NCBI GenBank assembly: GCA_964035575.1
Contig: OZ037835.1
Span: 1,736,001 to 1,800,000, forward strand
Reading direction: 5' to 3'
Source: Rhynchopus sp. YZ270_cl-10
Taxonomy: Eukaryota > Euglenozoa > Diplonemea > Diplonemida > Diplonemidae
DNA: 64,000 nucleotides
The notes below the pieces were generated by a model. It was not told the DNA's origin and did not search any database. It was given only the letters and a program-made list of their open reading frames with translations. Both the position numbers and the translations under genes were made by a program. Shown here piece by piece: positions 10,614-19,254 of the stretch. Within the stretch, counting starts at the first letter, position 1, and each line of letters opens with the position of its first letter.

Positions 10614-10740
10614 TTCCCCATGACTGCACGGGAAACAATATGACAAAACAGGTGCAGGGTGGTTCCGTGCATATCATAGAACCTGGCACCTTGTGTGTCT
10701 CCCGAAAACAAAAAAAGCGTGTGTGAAGTTTTGAAGGAAG
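10614..10740. repeat. Dispersed repeat R6, copy 1 of 2
   Basis: About 125 bp, matched in the same orientation at 34518-34645 with high identity. Shared words are 'gtttcccca', 'gtgcagggtggttccgtgc', 'atcatagaacctggcacctt' and 'gtgtgtctccc'. Here it abuts the 5' end of the LINE fragment; at the other site it abuts the duplicated cyclase unit. Both repeats end just before a duplicated or transposed block. Confidence 0.75.
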
Positions 10741-10750
10741 GAAAAGGTAA

Positions 10751-12130
10751 AACTCATTTGTTGCCGCCAGTGTGGAACGCAACGACGCCATACGCCAGAG
10801 GTGCATGAAAATCAGAGAGAGGTACGAGACCCTGGCCGCAAAGGGTACACCTATGCATGCAGTTGGTCCAGTGGGGACTGTCCTCGCCGCCTCCCGCAGA
10901 TGTGGCGTGAGCTGGGACCCTGAGATGAAGGCAGTGACGTCTACGTCTGCAACCACGAAGACTACCCCCATCATCGATACAGACAAAGCCAAGAGGGCCC
11001 ATGAAGTGCGAGTTCTGGCGCGTACGGCGGTCTGGGATGATCTGCAGAGTAAACGCCCTACGTACGACGGCATAAACGACGGCATTGACACCCGAGCCAC
11101 CAATGCCCTGTGGCGCAATCTACAATACCACGACCCCCTCAAGGCTTTCCGGATGCGACGTGTTCTGTGTGGCGGAATCCTCTTCTGCCATCCAGCAGGG
11201 CTCAAACGCAGTGGCTTCCCCGAGGCGGACTTCAGCGATAAATGCCCCTTATGCCTCGTCCAGGTTACATGCCACACACGCCACCTACTGTGGCACTGCA
11301 GCATAGTGCACACACCAGCGTTCACTACCCTACATGAGTCGGCCATCAGCCTCTATGGCAAAGGGCTTCCCACCTGCTTTGTGCTGCACGGCATTGTACC
11401 CTCCAATGTGAGCAAGGTAACGGTGAAGGCGGTACAGTCTCTTCTCCTCGATGCCGTCACCACGATCGACACAACCCTCTCAAAAGCTGTGGATGTGGCC
11501 CCGGCTGTACATCCTTGGGATCTCACATTTGCTGCCTCCAAACGGGATACCCCCTTCCGCACATATCTGACCAAGCTGCAACCTAGTTTTTCCTCCACCT
11601 ATAGGGAGGCGTTCACTTTGAAAGCTTTCCTGTGGTGGGTGATTACGCTCGAGTGGAGCAAAGAACCCCGCGACGTGTCGTGTGTCGAGCTCGCGGTCGA
11701 CTTCGAATTGCGCACAAGGGTCTTCCTCGCCAAACAGACCTCTAATATCCGCGAGCGTGGGCGGGCCATGCAAAGGCTCATCGTCAAGACCAACATGCGG
11801 GCTTTAACAGCGAAACTCCGCCGCGCCCCATTCCCTGGTGTGAAAAAGGATCGTGTGCACTCCCTCCGTTCCGTCGGCGCCCCAGCGCTCATTGGATTCA
11901 GCAGACGCCCAGTGTTGTGTGCTAAAACACGTGCTTTTCTTGAATCTTTAAATCATGTTGTCCCCCCTTCCCGGTCAGGGTGGGGTAATGAATGTATACC
12001 TGCTTACAGCTTCCCTGTAAACCAATCCCAAGCGCAACACTCCGGGGTTCGATAACCCACGGAGTGCCAGTGCCTGCGTCCCAGAGGCGTTTGCACTATC
12101 AACTTCACTTTGTTGTGAGGCATCTTGCAT
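10751..12130 (+). mobile_element. 5'-truncated LINE (non-LTR) ORF2 C-terminus and tail
   Basis: An open frame runs from the codon after a stop at 10748-10750 to 12055 (434 aa), with no ATG at its start. The first Met is at 10805. Near its middle lies a C-x2-C ... H-x4-C knuckle (CPLC...HLLWHC, about 11240-11300), typical of the region after the reverse transcriptase/RNase H of LINE ORF2 proteins. The RT domain is absent, so this is a 5'-truncated insertion, the usual fate of LINEs. Basic stretches follow. The 3' flank 12056-12130 holds a 'gggttcgataaccc' hairpin and a tail repeated at 49855-49995. The frame is intact over 1.3 kb, so the insertion or selection is fairly recent. LINE assignment rests mainly on the knuckle. 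Confidence 0.6.
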
Positions 12131-13174
12131 TTCAAAAAGGAAAAGAGAGACTCATCTTCCGTCTGTCTTTCTTTTGCGTCGAGCTCGATCGAGCCGCGTT
12201 TTAGCACGTTTCAACGACTCTTGTTTGCGTATCATTTTGTTTAGTTAATTAGTTGTTTTTATTACTTTTTGTCAAACTGTTTTTTTTCCGTTTTTTGCAT
12301 TCTTCCCAGAACCTCTCTCTTCACAAAGTGTTTTTCCAATTTCCCACCTCCCCCCCCCAGGGATTCCTGCCGGATTCGGGGTTTTTCTCACAGGGGTAAT
12401 CATTCGGTTGCTGCAGACTTTTTCTGTGGCTCTCTGTGCTGCTTCCCTCTTGTCATAGCATACAGATTGGAAACCCCACCCGCTTCTTGTTATTTTCTCT
12501 TACCAAACTCTGTCTGTTTGGGTTGCTGAGTGATCTCTGTGGTGCGCGTGGTGAGGATTGTGGGTGTTGCTCCTGCAATGCAGGCTCTTTCTCAGGTGAC
12601 AGCATCCGCGACACCATCTTGCCAACCTTTTGCCATATCCTGGCGCCGCCGCGACATTGTGGAGCCCATTAGGGTGGGGACATGGCATTTGCATCGCCCT
12701 TTGTGCACTGCTTCCTGATGCCACCTCCTCTGTGAGTCAGCTTTTTCTGTCATTTCCTCGTCAGGTACTGTAGTTAGTATTGTCGTTTTTGGATCTTCTC
12801 TCAGTAACGTGGTGGCAGTCTCTGAGACTGTCTCCCGTTTGGAAGCGGCCTTCTGCTGTGCTGCTTGTTGTATCGTTGTCTGTGGTGGTCTGCTAGTAGT
12901 GGTTCCAGTAACATCCCCCTTTTGCGCACAACGCCAGATGTACTGTCCACGAGGCACGTTACTGCAGATGTTGACATGTGCTCTGCCGCTTGGAGTTCCT
13001 TCTGGGGCTTGCTTCAGGGAATGGCATTTTTTGGCTGCACGATACAATGGGCATTCCCTCGAAATGGGTTTCCTGAACGATTCTGCTTCCTCTCCGTCTT
13101 CCCAGAGCACACAAACAGGGATAGCACCAACCTCTCTGGGAACAAACACACAACACACATTTTGTTTCAGGAAG
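12131..13174 (+). promoter_or_regulatory. Upstream region and probable 5' UTR intron of the NACHT gene
   Basis: No separate gene. Frames on both strands are short or read through the next gene. Just before the chosen ATG (13175) stands TTTGTTTCAG followed by GAAG, a good 3' splice site, so part of this region is probably a 5' UTR intron. The in-frame extension back to 12809 encodes Cys-rich sequence with no domain. A pyrimidine-rich tract lies at 12295-12360. The donor site and promoter cannot be fixed. Confidence 0.45.
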
Positions 13175-16100
13175 ATGGGATCCGGAGCGTCGAAGCCTGA
13201 AAAGGACGAGATTGCAAAGGGAATTACTGGGAAGGAGAGGCCCGTGGACGCAGTGGACAGCGTGGACGGGAGGACAATGCTGCACAGCGCCGTGCTTGCG
13301 GGGGACGTGGAGGCAGTGCGGTTTCTTGTGGAGAACGGGGCAGGGAACGTGCGTGACAGGGACGGGAAGGTGCCGCTGTGGTACGCACTGCAGCACAGGG
13401 ACGCGGATGTACGGGGGCGACTTGAGGCGGAGCTGGGGGTGCATGCAGCAGAGATCCTTGTGGAGGTGGAGGATGCTGTGCAGGTGTACCTCACTGACGG
13501 TGTCGCCACAACAACAGCAACAGCAGGTGTGGCGGTGGAACGGAGCAGTGGAGATGCAACGACAGCACCTCTTACTGACCCTCACATGGACATGGCGAAA
13601 GACACGAACACCTCGACTGGAGACAGCCACCTGGGAGAGGACGATCTTGACGGGGACACGGGTGCACTGCGGCACACAGACGGACGGAAGGTGGAGTGGC
13701 TGCGGAAAAAGGAGGACAGCAACAACAACACTCACACCAACAAGAACAGCAGCGGAGGTCAAGACCTGCTGTGCTGGCTGCGTGGTCTGCCAAAGGTGGA
13801 TCCGCCGTTGGGCTACACAGACGAACACGTGCGGCACATGGAGGCGGGGTTCCGTGTGGTGTGCAAACGTCTGCTGGAGGACATGAGAGGACGGAGGGAG
13901 GCTGCCAGGACACGTGGTGGGCACGTGGAGGTGGACGACTGGATGGCGGCACGCGACCCGTTTGAGCTGCTGCTGTCGGGGTTCCTGTTCACGTCTGACT
14001 GTGTGGAGTATGTGCTGGACAGCGGCGGGGATGTTGTGTGCGATGAAAAGGGCACACCGCAGATTGCGAAAGGGTCTGACGGGAAGCTGCGGTACATCAA
14101 ACTGACGGAGCGGGCTGTGCTGGACAACCACGGGAGTGCTGCTGATGTGAAATCGCAGTCGCTTGCGCTGTACATGACGATGAACACTGCGATGCGTGCT
14201 GTGGGGCAGCTGCCTGCGGTGAAGGAGTGGAAGGGAACACCTGAGAAGACAGCACCGAATGTGTTTGAGCTGTCGCCCGCACCCCCGCAGCTGCACGTGA
14301 TTGCGACCTTTGCGCCGCTGATCCGTGGTCTGGACCGGCTGATTGGGAGCCGTCGGAAGCAGCTGCGGACTGTGTTCCGCGGGATCAATGTGAACGTGTC
14401 TGCGAAGTACGCGCTTAATACACACGTTGTGTGGAACTGCTTCACGTCGACAACACTGAAGCGGGATGTGGCTCGGAGCTTCATGTACGGGAAGGGGGGC
14501 ACGTTCTTTGTGGTGGTGGCGAAGGAGGGTGCTGCAGACGTGAAGTTCTCGTCTGTGTATGCTTCGGAGGACGAGCTGCTGTACACAGCGAACATCGAGT
14601 ACCGGGTGCAGTGGAAGCTTTCGCCGACACTGCTGCGGATGATGGGGCTGCGCTTTGACGTGATTGTGATGCAGGAGGTGTGTGTGGGTGTGGGGGAGAC
14701 GAGTGCGGCTGAGCAGGTGGGTGCACTGCAGGAGGTGATGGGACACACAGTCGCGTTCTTCAAGGACTACCTTGCGCAGTACGTGGAGGGGCGTGTGGGG
14801 GACGACACACGTGTGGATGAGTCGGAGACACGTCCGCTGATGGAGGAGGTGCGGAGGTGGCTTCGTGAACGTGGAGGTGGAGGTGGAGGTGGGAAGCAGA
14901 TGTCTTCCGTGTGCACACAGGCAGCAGCGGGCACAGAGCGCAAGCCTGATGTGGATGCGAGAGAAGAAAGACAAGGGACGTGTGGTGTGCTGTGTGTGAT
15001 CGGAGAAGGAGGGAGCGGGAAGACGTCTGCTTCGATTGCAATTCTGAGCGACCTTGCAACGTCTGCGAGGAAGAGCGAAAGCACCAGCAACGAAGACACA
15101 GCGACAAACAGAAACAGAACCAGCGTGACTGCGGATGCGGATGCGGATGCGGATGCGGATGCGGATGCGGATGCGGATGCGGATGCGGATGCGGATGCGG
15201 ATGCGGATGCGGATGCGGATGCGGATGCGGATGCGAAGCCGTACTTCCCTGTGTTTGTGGCGCTGCCGACTGTGAAGCAGCACCTGCTTGAGAAGGGAGG
15301 GCTGGACAGGTTTGTGCTGGAGTCGTTTGCGCTGCGGGAGGCGGACCGTGCGTACCTTGCGGAGACGTACGAGGTGGTGCTGGTGCTGGACTCGCTGGAC
15401 GAGGTGGGGCTGACGCAGGAGGATGTGGGTGCTGTGGTGGCTGAGGGTGGCCTTCTGTGCCGGCATCCGTGGGTGGAGGCACACTGCAGCGTTGTTGTGA
15501 CTGTGCGTGGTGAGTACCTGAAGGGTGTGGATACGTCTCCGTCTGGTGTGTGTGGGGCTGGTGTGCGTGCTGTGTACATGCAGCCGTTCACAGAGGTGGA
15601 TGCGAGAACGTACATCGAGCGTGCAAACACAGCCTGGGAGAAGGAACACAAAGAGGAGAAGAAGGATGGAGAGCGCACACTCTTCGTGCGTGAGGAGGAC
15701 GTTGAAGGACTTGTGCAGCTGCGGAACCCGTTTGTGCTGCACATGGCGTGCCACGCACAGTGCAGCGGGAAGGCTTCTGAGGAGGTGATCTACGAGACCT
15801 ACCTGGAGACGTGGACAAAGAAGGAGATGGCGTCTGGTGGAGTTGCTGTTGCTGTTGCTGTTTCGGATGTGTCTTTGGAGGATGTGGTGCGTGCAGGGGA
15901 GCTTGTTGCATGCAGGATGCTGGAGACAAACGAGTGGCAGGGGACTGTGGGTGTGGTGTCGCAGATTCTTGATTCGCAGCACGATGTATGTGCGGCTGTG
16001 CGGGATGCGTGCTTCCGCTGCCTGCCGTTCCGGATTGAGGACTTTGGGGAGGAGCGGAGTGCGTTCACGTTCCGGCACAAGTCGCTTGGGGAGCACCTTG

Positions 16101-18484
16101 CAGCACGGCGGCTTGCACGTGACCCAGCAGGGACACTGGGGACGCTGGTGCAGCGGAGCTTCAGCAAGGACTCGCAGCGTGTGCTAGAGTTCTTTGCGGC
16201 GCTGGTGTGTGGAGACAGTGTGCTGTACGAACGTGCCTGCACAGAGCTGCTTGCGGCTGTGAAGGCGACACGCGGCAGTGCAGGTGCAGGTGGAGATGGG
16301 GAGGGTGCTGTGACAGCAGGGTCGAATGCAGCAGCACTGCTGGCACGTGCACGCATCCCTGTGAGTGGGGAGGACCTGAGCGGGATCCGTGTGTCGAACT
16401 GCGACCTGCGCGGGTCTCTGTTTGTGGAGACGGCTCTGACGGGCGCTTCCTTCTCGAACTGCTGGCTGGAGCACACTGAGTTCCACACCTGCGACATGGG
16501 TGGCACGATGCTGCCTGACTGCTCACTTGGCACACCACTTCCTGTACTGCAGCATGGTGCCGATGATGTAGCAGTGACACCTGATGGCAGTCAAATGGTG
16601 ACAAGTTGTAAAGACGGCAGTGTGCATGTGTGGAGCATGTCTTCTGGGGAAGAAGTGAGAGTCTGGAAAAGACATTCGCGTCAGATCAATGGAGTGGCAA
16701 TAACACCTGATGGAACCCGCGTAGTTTCGTGCTCTCACGACAAAACTGTGCGTGTGTGTGATATGCACACTGGGGAGGCAGTGTTCGTCTTGGAAGGCCA
16801 CGAAGGTAAGGTGGAAGAAGTGGCAGTCACTCCCGACAGTTCTAAAGTTGTTTCAACTTCTCGTGATGACGGCATCCGTGTGTGGGATCTCTCGACGGGG
16901 ATGCAAGTGCTGGCAATAAAGTCGCCTGGCATTCGCAGCATGGTTATTACCAAGGATGGAAGTCACATAGCGACGTGCTCTGCGAAGCAGCTGTGCATAT
17001 GGGATATGGTGACGGGGAAGCAGGAGATGCAGTGGGCTTGCTGTGCGGTGTCTTCGCATCGACTGGCAGTCACTCCCGATGGATGCCACGTTGTTTCGTG
17101 CTATGATGGCGCACATCTTTGGAACCTCTCGACTGGGGCAGAGGTGATGGTGTTCCATGCCGACGCTAAGTTGACAGCAGTGGCAGTCACTCCCGATGGA
17201 CGTCACGTGGTTGCTGGATCCGGCAGTGGCACTGTGCACGTTTGGAGCATTTCGACTGGGAAGGAGGTGACGGTGTTGCAAGGACACAGTGAAATGGTGA
17301 AGACAGTGGCAGTAACACCAGATGGATGCCACGTGGTTTCATGCGCCAACGACAGCACTGTTCGGGTGTGGAACATCACGACGGGGAAGGAGACACCAGG
17401 TTTCGAAGGACTTTCAGGCCGGTTTGCGGCAGTGGCCCCTGATGGATCTATCATTTCGTACGGTGGCAAGAGGGACTCCATCTGGAACGCATCCACCGGC
17501 AGGCAGACACAGGTAGTTGAAGGACGAATAACTCCAAAATATAATGGTAGGACAAGAGTATTACGATATGCTACTGAGGCTGTGTCCCCAGATGGGTCTC
17601 ATGTAGTTTATTGCTCTTGCGACGACGCTGGCAAAACGAGAGCGTGTGTGTGGGACGTTGCGACGGGGAAAGTGCAGCCTATGTGCACGGATTCCAGTGA
17701 GTTTGCGGTGTTCTTGAAACAGTGTGGAACACTGATTTTCTTGGCTTTGTCTCCCGATGCATCTCACGTGGTGACCTGTTCACCGTCTTCAGTGCGGACT
17801 TCACCGGAGGAAGACGCTTGGTGCATGTACGTGTGGAGCATGCCGACTGGGAAGAAGGTGTCAGAATATGCAGGAACTACTTGCCGTCCCGAAGGAGTGG
17901 TAGTGAGTCCTGATGGAGTGCATGTGGTTTCCTACTTTCCTGAACTAAGCATCACCATGTGGAAACTTGATACTGGAGAAGAGACAATGGTGTTCAAAGG
18001 ACATACTTCTTATGTCGCCGGCGTGGCCGCGACTCGCGATGGATCTCGTCTTGTTTCTTGCTCTTTCGACAAGACGGTGCGTGTGTGGGATGTTGCCAGC
18101 GGGAAGGAGGTCTTCACCTTGGAGCACGATGCACGCGTGTACGGCGTGGCACTGACACCTGATGAAGCTCACGTGGTGTCGAGTACGGACAGTATGAGCA
18201 TGTGGAGCATGACCACTGGTGAGCAGGTGGCAGTAATGACGCCACATTGTGTGTTGCACAGCGTTGCTGTGAGCCCTGATGGACGTGAAGTGGTCTGCAG
18301 TAGCCGTGGCAACACTGTGCGCGTGTGGGGCATCTGCATTGGGGAAGACGGGACGATTGATGGGTTGCAGATGAAGAGAGTGATCGGTGTGCCCCAAACA
18401 GTTCCTCGTACATTTGGCTGTCGCAATGCCGATGCTGTGGAACCTGAACTTGCGAGATTGATTATTTGTGCTGCTGAGAAATGA
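13175..18484 (+). CDS. NLR-like protein: ankyrin / ADP-ribosyltransferase / NACHT / pentapeptide / WD40 (1769 aa)
   Basis: Start chosen at MGSGASKP: it follows a good splice acceptor and fits an N-myristoylation signal (Gly2, Ser6), suggesting membrane association. Residues ~31-88: two ankyrin repeats. ~320-500: ADP-ribosyltransferase fold with the R-S-E set, Arg in TVFRGIN (~401), Ser in CFTSTT (~423) and E-x-E in SEDELLY (~466), as in arginine-type mono-ARTs. ~605-1000: NACHT-type STAND NTPase, P-loop GEGGSGKT (~610), Walker B VVLVLDSLDEVG (~735), sensor VVTVRGEY (~775). ~1067-1116: pentapeptide-like LSGIRVSNCDLRG. ~1124-1724: 14 WD40 repeats, two seven-blade propellers. By analogy with NLR/NWD proteins the WD40 part would sense, NACHT would oligomerise and ART would be the effector. 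That scheme is inference. Confidence 0.85.
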   Translation: MGSGASKPEKDEIAKGITGKERPVDAVDSVDGRTMLHSAVLAGDVEAVRFLVENGAGNVRDRDGKVPLWYALQHRDADVRGRLEAELGVHAAEILVEVEDAVQVYLTDGVATTTATAGVAVERSSGDATTAPLTDPHMDMAKDTNTSTGDSHLGEDDLDGDTGALRHTDGRKVEWLRKKEDSNNNTHTNKNSSGGQDLLCWLRGLPKVDPPLGYTDEHVRHMEAGFRVVCKRLLEDMRGRREAARTRGGHVEVDDWMAARDPFELLLSGFLFTSDCVEYVLDSGGDVVCDEKGTPQIAKGSDGKLRYIKLTERAVLDNHGSAADVKSQSLALYMTMNTAMRAVGQLPAVKEWKGTPEKTAPNVFELSPAPPQLHVIATFAPLIRGLDRLIGSRRKQLRTVFRGINVNVSAKYALNTHVVWNCFTSTTLKRDVARSFMYGKGGTFFVVVAKEGAADVKFSSVYASEDELLYTANIEYRVQWKLSPTLLRMMGLRFDVIVMQEVCVGVGETSAAEQVGALQEVMGHTVAFFKDYLAQYVEGRVGDDTRVDESETRPLMEEVRRWLRERGGGGGGGKQMSSVCTQAAAGTERKPDVDAREERQGTCGVLCVIGEGGSGKTSASIAILSDLATSARKSESTSNEDTATNRNRTSVTADADADADADADADADADADADADADADADADADAKPYFPVFVALPTVKQHLLEKGGLDRFVLESFALREADRAYLAETYEVVLVLDSLDEVGLTQEDVGAVVAEGGLLCRHPWVEAHCSVVVTVRGEYLKGVDTSPSGVCGAGVRAVYMQPFTEVDARTYIERANTAWEKEHKEEKKDGERTLFVREEDVEGLVQLRNPFVLHMACHAQCSGKASEEVIYETYLETWTKKEMASGGVAVAVAVSDVSLEDVVRAGELVACRMLETNEWQGTVGVVSQILDSQHDVCAAVRDACFRCLPFRIEDFGEERSAFTFRHKSLGEHLAARRLARDPAGTLGTLVQRSFSKDSQRVLEFFAALVCGDSVLYERACTELLAAVKATRGSAGAGGDGEGAVTAGSNAAALLARARIPVSGEDLSGIRVSNCDLRGSLFVETALTGASFSNCWLEHTEFHTCDMGGTMLPDCSLGTPLPVLQHGADDVAVTPDGSQMVTSCKDGSVHVWSMSSGEEVRVWKRHSRQINGVAITPDGTRVVSCSHDKTVRVCDMHTGEAVFVLEGHEGKVEEVAVTPDSSKVVSTSRDDGIRVWDLSTGMQVLAIKSPGIRSMVITKDGSHIATCSAKQLCIWDMVTGKQEMQWACCAVSSHRLAVTPDGCHVVSCYDGAHLWNLSTGAEVMVFHADAKLTAVAVTPDGRHVVAGSGSGTVHVWSISTGKEVTVLQGHSEMVKTVAVTPDGCHVVSCANDSTVRVWNITTGKETPGFEGLSGRFAAVAPDGSIISYGGKRDSIWNASTGRQTQVVEGRITPKYNGRTRVLRYATEAVSPDGSHVVYCSCDDAGKTRACVWDVATGKVQPMCTDSSEFAVFLKQCGTLIFLALSPDASHVVTCSPSSVRTSPEEDAWCMYVWSMPTGKKVSEYAGTTCRPEGVVVSPDGVHVVSYFPELSITMWKLDTGEETMVFKGHTSYVAGVAATRDGSRLVSCSFDKTVRVWDVASGKEVFTLEHDARVYGVALTPDEAHVVSSTDSMSMWSMTTGEQVAVMTPHCVLHSVAVSPDGREVVCSSRGNTVRVWGICIGEDGTIDGLQMKRVIGVPQTVPRTFGCRNADAVEPELARLIICAAEK
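15131..15232 (+). repeat. (GCGGAT)17 microsatellite encoding (Ala-Asp)n inside NACHT
   Basis: Seventeen perfect head-to-tail copies of the hexamer gcggat, in frame, encode an Ala-Asp run. It sits between the P-loop and Walker B of the NACHT domain, in a loop already Ser/Thr-rich. Perfection at the DNA level implies recent slippage. Length changes stay in frame and would alter an acidic loop near the nucleotide site. Confidence 0.95.
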
Positions 18485-19051
18485 GCACACTTGCTCTTTG
18501 TGTTTGCCTCTTTTCCAAGACGAATGCAGTCTGAGTGACGAGCACGAATGGTGTTGACACTGCCTCGTGCGGTGGTGCCCTCATGCCACTGCGGGTGCGT
18601 TGTGCGAGGACAGAAGAGCGGCTTGTCGAGGTGTTACACTGACAGTGCACTAAGTGTGCTGTCTGTTCATATTCACACGTCTTTTCCAAGATGTGTTGCG
18701 ATTACACATGTGTTCTGTTCGTTTTGTGCATATTTACGTTGGATTTGAGTGAACATAGCACCTGCAGACTTGCTTGTTGTATTTTCACCACCACGCATGC
18801 TTTGACCACTTGCTTTTTGTCACACACTGACACTTCCACATCTGTACACTATAATTCAGTACGGACTTTACTAAAGGTCTCCCAAGTATAAGCTCAGCAG
18901 TTTTATGTAACAGCTCACCCGCTGTGTAGTCAATGAAGTCCTGCATGGTGCTGACGAGGCCCTTCACCTCCTCCACCTGCCAATGTGAGAGGCTTCAGAT
19001 CATCCCATGAGCCTCATTCTTATCATCAGCACCCTCACGACGCTTCACTAC
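18485..19051. other. 3' flank of the NACHT gene and a possible orphan exon
   Basis: The part 18630-18740 recurs behind each cyclase-like copy (37635-37755, 40905-41025), so it marks the 3' flank of the ancestral WD40 gene. On the minus strand, 18919-18976 reads VEEVKGLVSTMQDFIDYTA. It is flanked by GGCAG upstream and GTGAGC downstream, that is, good acceptor and donor sites. This may be a stranded exon of a lost gene. No promoter or terminator is recognisable. Confidence 0.35.
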
Positions 19052-19254
19052 CTACGGCGCAAAAGGGCACTTTACAGTGTTCCCCACCCGAGGCTAATCT
19101 TACTAATGCAGTCCTGTTGAAATAGGAGAATATGTATGCACAATCCACGTTCACTTTCTTCCCTCCCCTAACGAAATACCCTCACTAGGCACCAACCACA
19201 TCACATCCTCACATCCCCAGACACTCTCTTCCCTTTTCTGTACACCTCAGAACA
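19052..19254 (+). promoter_or_regulatory. Duplicated upstream region of the cyclase-like gene
   Basis: Homology with the second copy begins abruptly at 'acggcgcaaaagggcacttt' (here ~19054; 34663 in copy 2) and continues to the ATG. That makes about 200 bp of shared promoter or 5' UTR. 'cctcag' just before 'aacaATG' could be a splice acceptor. Here a short segment (about 19165-19215) differs from copy 2 by small indels. Confidence 0.5.

Noticed and set aside
12040-12060. tRNA-like B-box at 'gggttcgataaccc' (also 49886)
   Set aside because: It is a symmetric hairpin in the LINE tail. No box A, acceptor stem or cloverleaf can be drawn around it.
12809-13174. In-frame N-terminal extension of the NACHT protein
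   Set aside because: Low-complexity Cys-rich sequence crossing a good splice acceptor; the MGSGAS start just after it is more convincing.
12959-16096. 1045-codon ORF antisense to the NACHT gene
   Set aside because: It is His/Arg/Leu-rich, lacks domains, and mirrors the high-GC sense gene whose motifs are unmistakable.
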